The translations under genes were made by a program, and so were the position numbers. A stretch of 7,349 bases of DNA, taken from positions 1 through 7,349 of the forward strand of contig CADBMQ010000058.1 in assembly GCA_902795765.1 (NCBI GenBank), given 5' to 3'. This DNA is from Oscillospiraceae bacterium. GTDB lineage: Bacteria > Bacillota > Clostridia > Oscillospirales > Acutalibacteraceae. Positions 1-6,684 of this stretch are shown here, in pieces (position 1 is the first letter of the stretch; each line of letters opens with the position of its first letter). The notes beneath the pieces are model-generated. The model worked only from the letters and a program-made list of their open reading frames with translations. It searched no databases and was not told the origin of the DNA.

Positions 1-117
1 AGAACTGTCTTTACCACCCGAAATGCCGACAACGGCATTGCAACCTTTACCATTTTTCTCGAAAAAGTCACGAATCCACGCAACACATTCGTCTTTAACA
101 CGTTTTGCGTCAAACAT
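1..117 (-). CDS. nadE: Ammonia-dependent NAD+ synthetase, N-terminal fragment (runs off left edge)
   Basis: Only the first 39 codons are in the window; the gene continues past position 1. The peptide begins MFDAKRVKDECVAWIRDFFE and reaches the PP-loop ATP-pyrophosphatase motif SGGKDS at residues 33-38, preceded by the hydrophobic strand AVVGI. The initial helix, the spacing to the P-loop and the GISGGKDSS wording match NadE of the N-type superfamily, which adenylates nicotinic acid adenine dinucleotide and amidates it to NAD+ in the cytoplasm. The short lead-in before the P-loop means there is no N-terminal glutaminase domain, so this should be the short, ammonia-using form. The ATG at 115-117 is preceded by a strong AAAGGTGG ribosome binding site (about 125-133) and by its own promoter at 149-177. 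The main alternative is another PP-loop amidotransferase or tRNA-modifying enzyme, but the lead sequence favours NadE. Nothing can be said about the catalytic rest. Confidence 0.88.
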   Translation of the reverse strand, partial: MFDAKRVKDECVAWIRDFFEKNGKGCNAVVGISGGKDSS

Positions 118-148
118 AAAAAGACCACCTTTTAAAATTATTAAATTT

Positions 149-177
149 ATTTTATCAAATCAAGTCCGTCAAGTCAA
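149..177 (-). promoter_or_regulatory. Sigma-A promoter for nadE (extended -10)
   Basis: Read on the minus strand, TTGACT (172-177) is followed by a 17-bp spacer and TAAAAT (149-154). A TGn immediately before the -10 makes it an extended -10. Transcription would start near 142, giving a leader of about 25 nt before the nadE ATG at 117. The -35 overlaps two bases of the hairpin arm at 176-207, and the spacer contains two direct copies of TCAAGTC (plus-strand reading). nadE can therefore be expressed independently of mfd. Confidence 0.75.
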
Positions 178-207
178 CAGTTAGATTGTCGCAATAATCT
201 AACTGTT
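176..207. repeat. Perfect 12-bp inverted repeat across the mfd stop codon
   Basis: AACAGTTAGATT (176-187) pairs perfectly with AATCTAACTGTT (196-207) around an 8-nt loop. The right arm contains the mfd stop codon (199-201) and the left arm touches the nadE -35. In the mfd transcript the hairpin is followed by GACTTGACGG, not a U-run, so it is not a canonical intrinsic terminator for mfd. The short T-run (206-209) lies on the opposite strand. It may stabilise the mfd mRNA 3' end, cause weak termination, or serve as a protein-binding palindrome at the nadE promoter. Confidence 0.7.
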
Positions 208-3200
208 TTCAAGTGACGTGAAAATTTCGTCAAGCAGTTGCTGACGAGTTTGCATTTTATCTTTAAATCGCACCGAAAGATACGGCTTTGCACCTGCCGA
301 AATCAGCACTCTGCCTTTCATTGCGGCAACGAGTTTGCTCGCCTTTTCGAGGTCGAACTCGTTAAAATACACGAGCAGAACTTTGTTGCGTTCGCTGACT
401 TCACGAATTCCGAGTGCAATCGCACGATTACGCAAAAATGCGATGTCGATAAGTCCGATAACTGCTCTCGGTGGTTCGCCAAAACGGTCGATAAGTTCGT
501 CAAGCACATCTTGTGAATCTTCTTTGGTGCGGATACGAGCAATTTTGCGGTAGATATCAAGGCGGTCGGCTGTTGTGCGAATGTAGTCCTCTGGAATGTG
601 AGCCTTAATCTGCAAATCAATCGTACATTCTGCTTGTGGCTCAACGCTTTCTCCCTTGCGTTCCTTAATCGCATCGGACAAAAGACGAACATACATTTCA
701 TAACCCACAGCTTCGAGATGTCCGTGCTGATTAGCACCCAGAATATTACCTGCACCACGCAGTTCAAGGTCACGCATCGCAATTTTAAATCCCGAGCCGA
801 ACTCGGTGAACTCACGCACAGCTTCAAGTCGCTGACGAGCAACATCCGACAGAGCCTTGCCACGACGGAAAGTGAAATACGCATAAGCACGGCGAGAAGA
901 CCTACCTACTCTGCCACGAAGTTGATGCAACTGCGACAAGCCAAATCGGTCGGCATTGTCGATGATAAGCGTATTAGCATTTGCCACATCTACACCCGTT
1001 TCGATAATCGTGGTGCAGATTAAAACATCAATTTCGCCATCAAGCATACCACGCCACACATCCGACAACTCGGTTTCGCTCATTCTGCCGTGAGCGACCG
1101 CAATTCTCGCATCGGGAACGGCTTTTTCAATATGCCGAGCAGGTATGTTTATCGTGTCGATATCATTATGAATGTAGTAAACCTGACCGCCACGATGAAT
1201 TTCTTTGCGAATTGCATCGAAAATCACAGACTCATCGTGTTCGATAACATAAGTTTGAACAGGGTGACGGTCGGTCGGTGCTTCCTCGATGACCGACATA
1301 TCACGAATACCCGACATAGCCATATTAAGTGTTCTCGGAATAGGTGTTGCCGAGAGGGTAAGCACGTCCACATTCGGAAAGGCTTGTTTTATCTTTTCCT
1401 TTTGTGCAACTCCAAATCGTTGCTCTTCGTCAACAATCAGCAGTCCCAAATCGGCAAATTTAACGTCTTTCGAGATGAGTCGATGAGTGCCGACAACAAT
1501 ATCAACATTGCCTTTTGCAAGTCGCTTTTTAATAGCAGTTTGCTCACGAGTCGGAGTGAAACGAGAGAGCATTTCGATATTGACTGCGAAACCTTCCATA
1601 CGCTCACGCAATGTGCGGTAGTGTTGCAGAGCGAGAATGGTTGTCGGAACGAGAATTGCACATTGTTTGCCGTCAAGCACACACTTGAAAGCGGCACGAA
1701 GTGCAACTTCCGTTTTGCCGAAACCAACATCACCACACAAAAGTCGGTCCATAGGACGAGCCTTTTCCATATCCTGCTTGATTTCGTCGCAACATTTCAG
1801 TTGGTCGTCGGTTTCGTCATAGGGAAAACGATATTCAAAATCGTGTTGCAAATCGCAGTCAGCAGAGAATGCAAAACCCTTTGACGCTTCACGCTCGGAG
1901 TACAGTTTTATAAGCTCCTCTGCCATATCTTTAACAGCGGCACGAACTCGTTTTTTTGTGTTCTGCCAACGGTCGGAGCCAAGCCGGTCGAGCTTGACGC
2001 CACCCTCTGCCGCACCAACATACTTCGACACGATATCGAGTTGAGTTACAGGCACATAGAGAATTTCGTCACGCAGATATTTTATCTTCATATAGTCCTT
2101 GATGATGCCGTCTTTTTCGATTTTGCGAATGCCGTCGAAAAGACCGATACCGTAAACACTATGCACAACATAGTCGCCACGATGCAACTCATCAAGCGAG
2201 CCGATACTCGCACCTTTAAGTCCGTACTTTCGCTTTCGCTCACGGCGAACGGACGCACGGGCATTTGTGAAAATCGCAGTTTTAATCGAATCATAAATAA
2301 CACCCGACGGCATCGTTCCGTCAGTTACAAAAACCGCACCGTTTGGCACATCAACAGGATTTCCCGAGTAGGTCGCAGGGATTGAGTTTTCTTGCAACAA
2401 CTCACAGAGATTTTGTGCCGCTTTTTGAGTTCCACAAACCAAAATGACTTTGTAGCCCGATTTGACGAGCGGAGAAATATCGTCCGACACTTCTGCAACA
2501 GTTCCCGAAAACGGTGGTAGCGAACGAGCGGATAGAGTTACCGCATTTTTTAGTGGCAGTTTGTCCGACTTAACACCGAACGCATCAAGTGCCACGCAAA
2601 GCCCAGTGTTGAAATTCGAGATGAGTTCGCTTTTGTCAAGGAAGAAGTTGCAAAGTTCGGGAGTTATTGCGTGCTCCTCTTTTAGTTGCAAAAGGTCTTC
2701 GGTACACAGTTTGTAGAAGTTGTCAAGTCGCTCGAAAACACGATTTTGGTCATCAATAAAGACGAGCGGATCGTCGAGATAGTCAAAAATCGTGCAGAGT
2801 CTGTCAAAGCAGAGCGTTATATACTTGTCGGGGTTCGCAGGCATAACAGTTGCCCTTGCGGCATCTGCATCGGCATAAATCTGCTCGGCAGCGAGTTTGT
2901 CCTTGCAGTTTTCGGCAACCGATTTAAGACTGTTCGCAAACTTTTCGCAGTCGGGAAACACGATTTCACGAGCAGGGGTTATGGTTATAGTCGAAATTGC
3001 GTTGGTTCTGCGTTGAGTAGATAGGTCAAACTCGGAGATGCTATCAACATCATCTCCCCAAAACTCAATTCGGTGGGGATTTTGTTCGCTTGGCGAAAAT
3101 ACGTCAATTATCGCACCACGATGGGCAAACTGACCTGCCGACTCAACCGAGTCAACTCGGATATAGCCACCTTTAAGCAGTGCATCAATCAGTTTTTCCT

Positions 3201-3642
3201 GCAAAAACTCCTCGCCGACTTTGAGAGTTGCACAACACTCTTTGAGTCGCTCGGGTGGAATTGTGTAGACTGCGAGAGCGTCGGGAGTTGCGATAACTGT
3301 GAAATCCTCGCCATTTTGAAGTCGGGCAAGTACACCCGCTCTCGCACGTTCATATTCGTGGGAAATGCCTGTCGCACGACGAAGAGCCAAATCTCTCGTC
3401 TCAAAAATTGCGGCAGGTGTACCCATAAGTTCGAGATCGTCACGCAGTTTGACCGCAGAGCCTTCATCGGGCACAACGACTAATGCCCGCCGATGAACAT
3501 CGACGGGTAGTGCAGAAACAATATGCGATTTTGCGGCTCGGCAGATACCCGACACCGCAACGGGAGAATGTCCCGCTTTCAACGAACGCAGAACTTGTGA
3601 ATACTCCTTCGTTCGTCGAACAAGACAGTCAGTAAAATTCAT
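199..3642 (-). CDS. mfd: Transcription-repair coupling factor Mfd (ATP-dependent translocase)
   Basis: Full-length at 1147 aa, nearly the same as the E. coli protein. Mfd pushes stalled RNA polymerase off DNA lesions using ATP-driven translocation and recruits UvrA. Visible modules: a UvrB-homology region (roughly residues 15-220, with SAGQFAHRGAIIDVFSP at 168-184 and a degenerate Walker A region, as expected for Mfd); a CarD-like RNA-polymerase-interaction domain (about 485-545, LHRGDYVVHSVYGIGLF); a RecG-like translocase with Walker A GDVGFGKT (637-644), DEEQ (738-741), SATPIPRT (764-771), TTIIETGVD (877-885) and QLRGRVGRS (907-915); the TRG motif (about 945-985, RDLELRGAGNILG); and a C-terminal D7 domain (about 1003-1140). 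No catalytic motif is missing. The ATG at 3642 follows AAGGTG with a 4-nt gap. It lies 15 bp after the pth stop, so the two are co-transcribed, a common Firmicute arrangement. It ends in TAG inside a hairpin. Confidence 0.98.
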   Translation of the reverse strand: MNFTDCLVRRTKEYSQVLRSLKAGHSPVAVSGICRAAKSHIVSALPVDVHRRALVVVPDEGSAVKLRDDLELMGTPAAIFETRDLALRRATGISHEYERARAGVLARLQNGEDFTVIATPDALAVYTIPPERLKECCATLKVGEEFLQEKLIDALLKGGYIRVDSVESAGQFAHRGAIIDVFSPSEQNPHRIEFWGDDVDSISEFDLSTQRRTNAISTITITPAREIVFPDCEKFANSLKSVAENCKDKLAAEQIYADADAARATVMPANPDKYITLCFDRLCTIFDYLDDPLVFIDDQNRVFERLDNFYKLCTEDLLQLKEEHAITPELCNFFLDKSELISNFNTGLCVALDAFGVKSDKLPLKNAVTLSARSLPPFSGTVAEVSDDISPLVKSGYKVILVCGTQKAAQNLCELLQENSIPATYSGNPVDVPNGAVFVTDGTMPSGVIYDSIKTAIFTNARASVRRERKRKYGLKGASIGSLDELHRGDYVVHSVYGIGLFDGIRKIEKDGIIKDYMKIKYLRDEILYVPVTQLDIVSKYVGAAEGGVKLDRLGSDRWQNTKKRVRAAVKDMAEELIKLYSEREASKGFAFSADCDLQHDFEYRFPYDETDDQLKCCDEIKQDMEKARPMDRLLCGDVGFGKTEVALRAAFKCVLDGKQCAILVPTTILALQHYRTLRERMEGFAVNIEMLSRFTPTREQTAIKKRLAKGNVDIVVGTHRLISKDVKFADLGLLIVDEEQRFGVAQKEKIKQAFPNVDVLTLSATPIPRTLNMAMSGIRDMSVIEEAPTDRHPVQTYVIEHDESVIFDAIRKEIHRGGQVYYIHNDIDTINIPARHIEKAVPDARIAVAHGRMSETELSDVWRGMLDGEIDVLICTTIIETGVDVANANTLIIDNADRFGLSQLHQLRGRVGRSSRRAYAYFTFRRGKALSDVARQRLEAVREFTEFGSGFKIAMRDLELRGAGNILGANQHGHLEAVGYEMYVRLLSDAIKERKGESVEPQAECTIDLQIKAHIPEDYIRTTADRLDIYRKIARIRTKEDSQDVLDELIDRFGEPPRAVIGLIDIAFLRNRAIALGIREVSERNKVLLVYFNEFDLEKASKLVAAMKGRVLISAGAKPYLSVRFKDKMQTRQQLLDEIFTSLENS

Positions 3643-3646
3643 ATTA

Positions 3647-3652
3647 CACCTT
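3647..3652 (-). promoter_or_regulatory. Ribosome binding site of mfd in the pth-mfd gap
   Basis: On the minus strand AAGGTG precedes the mfd ATG by 4 nt and lies wholly in the 15-bp gap after the pth TAA. No promoter fits in this gap, so mfd depends on transcription entering from pth. The spacing is slightly shorter than usual, which may hold mfd translation at a modest level. Confidence 0.7.
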
Positions 3653-3657
3653 GTAAT

Positions 3658-4260
3658 TTAAGATTTAGTGTTGTACTTATTCATAGCACGGTCAATATTG
3701 CCGTCCGCAATCATCAAAGCCGCCTTTGACGCATTTTCAAACGCCTTTTTCATTTCGGGTATTTCGTTTGATGCGAACTTCGACAGAACCCAGTCGGCAA
3801 GGTTGTAGTCGGGATGCGGTTTCATTCCAACACCGATACGAATACGGGAAAAATCGTCACGACCTGTTAGATAGATTATGTTTTTCAGTCCGTTTTGACC
3901 ACCGTCCGAACCTTTTTTGCGAATACGCAGACGACCTACATCAAGGTTAATATCGTCGCAAAGTACAGTCATACGAGATGCGTCAAGTTTGTAGAAATTA
4001 AGCGCCTCGACAACTGCCTGCCCCGACAAATTCATATAGGTTTGCGGTTTTAATAGCATAATTTTGCCCTTGTCAGTGTCGGCAATGCCGTAGAGCGACT
4101 TGAATTTCAAACGGTCAATCTTCACTCCAAGCGAGTCTGCGAGCAAATCTATCGCCATAAAACCACAGTTGTGGCGAGTGCCTTCATATTTAGAGTCGGG
4201 ATTGCCAAGACCGACAATCAACCAATCTATATTAGAGTCAAATTTTTTCTTTCCGAACAT
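3658..4260 (-). CDS. pth: Peptidyl-tRNA hydrolase Pth
   Basis: A 200-aa cytosolic enzyme that cleaves the ester bond of peptidyl-tRNAs dropped by ribosomes and so recycles tRNA. The family motifs are in order: VGLGNP (16-21), RHNCGF (29-34), KPQTYMNLSG (71-80), and DDINLDVG followed by GSDGGQNG (102-124). The catalytic and binding residues of the E. coli enzyme map onto N20, H30 (catalytic base), N77, D102 and N123. The residue before N123 is Gln where many relatives have His. I take the ATG at 4258-4260 as the start because GGAG (4267-4270) sits 6 nt upstream. A TTG four codons further up would bury this ribosome binding site in the coding sequence and has none of its own. It is the first gene of a pth-mfd operon with a strong dedicated promoter. 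Confidence 0.98.
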   Translation of the reverse strand: MFGKKKFDSNIDWLIVGLGNPDSKYEGTRHNCGFMAIDLLADSLGVKIDRLKFKSLYGIADTDKGKIMLLKPQTYMNLSGQAVVEALNFYKLDASRMTVLCDDINLDVGRLRIRKKGSDGGQNGLKNIIYLTGRDDFSRIRIGVGMKPHPDYNLADWVLSKFASNEIPEMKKAFENASKAALMIADGNIDRAMNKYNTKS

Positions 4261-4266
4261 ATTATT

Positions 4267-4270
4267 CTCC
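4267..4270 (-). promoter_or_regulatory. Ribosome binding site that fixes the pth start
   Basis: Minus-strand GGAG is followed by AATAAT and the ATG at 4260, ideal spacing of 6 nt. An in-frame TTG at 4270-4272 shares its G with this motif, so it cannot be the main start if the motif is used. Confidence 0.8.
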
Positions 4271-4288
4271 AAAATTGCATTTTAAGTA

Positions 4289-4317
4289 ATTATACCACAA
4301 TAAAATGTCCGTTTCAA
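4289..4317 (-). promoter_or_regulatory. Strong sigma-A promoter for the pth-mfd operon
   Basis: Minus-strand TTGAAA (4312-4317), a 17-bp spacer and a perfect TATAAT (4289-4294), with TGG directly before the -10 forming an extended -10. The predicted start near 4282 gives a short leader of about 20 nt. The -35 begins only 8 bp after the tspO stop codon, so the intergenic region is just large enough to hold the promoter and leader. Confidence 0.88.
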
Positions 4318-4325
4318 GCGAAAAA

Positions 4326-4790
4326 TCAGTTAAGACAAGCGACTCCTACGTTTAAATATGCGGCAAACGACAACCAAATGAGATAGGGAACGTATGTCAG
4401 CCAAACCCGTCTGCCACAAGTTGAAGAGTAGATTGCACTCAAAAATACGAGCAACCACAAAATGATAAGCACGAACACGGCAAGTGTGAAATTTTGCAAG
4501 CCGAAGAAAATCGCAACCCAAAGCACATTGACAGGCAGCGATAGGTATAAATATAAACTCGCTTTTTTCGACCGACGACTGTCGCAACGGCTGAGCAGAT
4601 AAAAGGTCACACCCATTATAATGTATAAAGCAGTCCAAACCCAACGGAAAAGCACAGGTGGGGGAGCAAACGGAGGCAGTCGCAGATTTTTGTAGATGTC
4701 AAAGTTGCCGTTCGCACTTAAAAAGGCGAGCAGTCCTGTCAAAGCAGGTGGAACAAAACTCAAAATCAGCGATTTCAACTTGATAATCAT
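4326..4790 (-). CDS. tspO: TspO/MBR family tryptophan-rich sensory membrane protein
   Basis: A 154-aa, very hydrophobic protein with five probable membrane helices, the normal TspO length and topology. Family signatures are visible: PPAL near the start (14-17), LPPFAPPPVLFRWVWTALYIIMG (38-60, given here only as key points P39, P43-P45, W50, W52, Y56, G60), LPVNVLWVAIFFG (85-97) and YVPYLIWLSFAAYLN (133-147). Bacterial TspO proteins bind or degrade porphyrins and are linked to stress and tetrapyrrole control. W52 and W139 fall where the two tryptophans implicated in the Bacillus enzyme lie (from memory of the family). I choose the ATG at 4790 because AAGGAG (4798-4803) lies 7 nt upstream; a 21-residue in-frame extension to 4853 is polar and lacks a ribosome binding site. 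Its promoter is unclear: TATAAA at 4812-4817 has no good -35. It is divergent from gdhA and upstream of pth in the same direction. Confidence 0.93.
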   Translation of the reverse strand: MIIKLKSLILSFVPPALTGLLAFLSANGNFDIYKNLRLPPFAPPPVLFRWVWTALYIIMGVTFYLLSRCDSRRSKKASLYLYLSLPVNVLWVAIFFGLQNFTLAVFVLIILWLLVFLSAIYSSTCGRRVWLTYVPYLIWLSFAAYLNVGVACLN

Positions 4791-4797
4791 AGAAAAA

Positions 4798-4803
4798 CTC
4801 CTT
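4798..4803 (-). promoter_or_regulatory. Ribosome binding site that fixes the tspO start
   Basis: Minus-strand AAGGAG followed by a 7-nt spacer and the ATG at 4788-4790. This favours a 154-aa product over a longer reading that begins at 4853. Confidence 0.85.
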
Positions 4804-4861
4804 GATTGTGGTTTATATTGTAAGTTTATTGATTGTTGTGTCGAAATATGCAAAATTTAAG

Positions 4862-4892
4862 AAAATGCAAAAAAATGCAAAAAAATTGAAAA
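4862..4892. repeat. Phased A-tracts with exact 10-bp tandem repeat upstream of the gdhA promoter
   Basis: The 10-mer TGCAAAAAAA occurs twice in tandem (4866-4875 and 4876-4885), flanked by AAAA at 4862-4865 and AAAA at 4889-4892. A-tracts are centred about every 8-10 bp and so lie on one face of the helix, ending 6 bp before the gdhA -35. This is the position and composition of an UP element or intrinsically curved activating DNA. Confidence 0.6.
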
Positions 4893-4898
4893 TTTATA

Positions 4899-4927
4899 TT
4901 TACAACTTGACAAAAAAGGTGTATAAT
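4899..4927 (+). promoter_or_regulatory. Sigma-A promoter for gdhA
   Basis: TTTACA (4899-4904), a 17-bp spacer and a perfect TATAAT (4922-4927). Transcription would begin near 4934, leaving a leader of about 84 nt. A more eye-catching TTGACA at 4907-4912 is only 9 bp from this -10 and cannot be its -35. The adjacent upstream A-tracts should strengthen the promoter. Confidence 0.75.
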
Positions 4928-4984
4928 ATTTGACGAAGATTTGCTCGGTATCCCCAAATTGAAGCCGACAAATTATATTTTTAG

Positions 4985-6349
<1,365 letters not shown>

Positions 6350-6367
6350 TCAGTTTTCACGCAAATC

Positions 6368-6399
6368 AAAAAGCGACGGATTATTCCGTCGCTTTTTTT
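6368..6399 (+). terminator. Intrinsic terminator of gdhA
   Basis: GCGACGGA (6373-6380) and TCCGTCGC (6385-6392) form an 8-bp GC-rich stem with a TTAT loop, extended by A-T pairing, and followed by seven Ts (6393-6399). It begins 18 bp after the gdhA stop. The five As on the left side could allow activity in the reverse direction as well, but no gene converges here. Confidence 0.95.
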
Positions 6400-6439
6400 A
6401 TGGTGGGAGCCAAGTTGCGTAATGATTGTTGAAAAAACA

Positions 6440-6468
6440 TTGACTAAATCGGTCAATTTGTTCATAAT
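6440..6468 (+). promoter_or_regulatory. Candidate distal promoter with overlapping inverted repeat
   Basis: TTGACT (6440-6445), a 17-bp spacer and CATAAT (6463-6468) give a plausible sigma-A promoter. An inverted repeat ATTGAC-N7-GTCAAT (6439-6444 and 6452-6457) covers the -35 and part of the spacer, the usual place for a repressor operator. It points toward the secreted-protein gene 217 bp downstream. Confidence 0.45.
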
Positions 6469-6471
6469 TGC

Positions 6472-6518
6472 AAAAAAATGAGTGTAAAAATGTGTAAAAA
6501 TATATAAACATACAAAAA
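6472..6518. repeat. Phased A-tracts with exact tandem GTGTAAAAAT
   Basis: GTGTAAAAAT occurs twice in tandem (6482-6491, 6492-6501). With the neighbouring runs at 6472-6478, 6506-6508 and 6514-6518, A-tracts recur about every 10 bp, a pattern that bends DNA. The block ends about 25 bp before the proximal promoter. Confidence 0.55.
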
Positions 6519-6542
6519 TTCAAGTTGTGTGCATATTAAGGG

Positions 6543-6571
6543 TTGATTTTTTTCTCGGTTTAGTGTATTAT
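6543..6571 (+). promoter_or_regulatory. Proximal promoter for the secreted-protein gene
   Basis: TTGATT (6543-6548), a 17-bp spacer and TATTAT (6566-6571). Initiation near 6578 would give a leader of roughly 105 nt containing the palindromes described separately. This is the best -35/-10 pair close to the gene. Confidence 0.6.
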
Positions 6572-6598
6572 TATTTTGTAATAATGCCTTTATATACG

Positions 6599-6618
6599 AT
6601 AGGATAGTTATATCCTAT
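6599..6618 (+). repeat. Leader hairpin ATAGGATA/TATCCTAT
   Basis: A perfect 8-bp inverted repeat with a GTTA loop, located in the predicted transcript about 20 nt after the start. It is not followed by a T-run, so it is not an intrinsic terminator. It may be a 5' mRNA stabiliser or an operator. Confidence 0.55.
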
Positions 6619-6652
6619 TAGTATATATAAGCTTTTAATATATATTATTTTA

Positions 6653-6666
6653 TCTTTATATAAAGA
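6653..6666 (+). repeat. 14-bp perfect palindrome next to the ribosome binding site
   Basis: TCTTTATATAAAGA reads the same on both strands. Its last bases run into the purine tract GAGAGAGGAAG (6665-6675) that serves as the ribosome binding site, so a dimeric regulator or RNA pairing here could affect translation. The AT-rich composition makes chance occurrence possible. Confidence 0.45.
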
Positions 6667-6684
6667 GAGAGGAAGATTTTTATC

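Larger units (their letters stand above)
6400..6684 (+). other. AT-rich non-coding regulatory region upstream of the secreted-protein gene
   Basis: These 285 bp between the gdhA terminator and the ATG at 6685 hold no convincing gene on either strand. In order they contain an inverted repeat and possible promoter (6439-6468), phased A-tracts with a tandem 10-mer (6472-6518), a second and better-placed promoter (6543-6571), and a leader with several AT-rich palindromes (6567-6666) that ends at the ribosome binding site. I recognise no known riboswitch or small RNA family. Confidence 0.7.

Noticed and set aside
318..890. 190-codon alternative frame on the same strand as mfd
   Set aside because: Overlaps conserved mfd codons in another frame; no recognisable protein, and the Mfd frame is certain.
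1090..1884. 264-codon open frame on the plus strand inside mfd
   Set aside because: Lies wholly antisense to the conserved Mfd helicase region; the translation is low-complexity with many Cys, Arg and Ser, has no family motif and no ribosome binding site or promoter.
4788..4853. Longer TspO starting at 4853
   Set aside because: The added 21 residues are polar, unlike a TspO N-terminus, and have no ribosome binding site; AAGGAG precedes the ATG at 4790.
4849..4892. CRISPR-like or mobile-element repeats in the A-rich tandem region
   Set aside because: Units are 10 bp with no spacers and no flanking terminal inverted repeats or transposase; they are explained as phased A-tracts.
4907..4912. 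Consensus TTGACA as the gdhA -35
   Set aside because: Only 9 bp from TATAAT at 4922, and no -10 lies at the proper distance downstream. TTTACA at 4899 with a 17-bp spacer fits.
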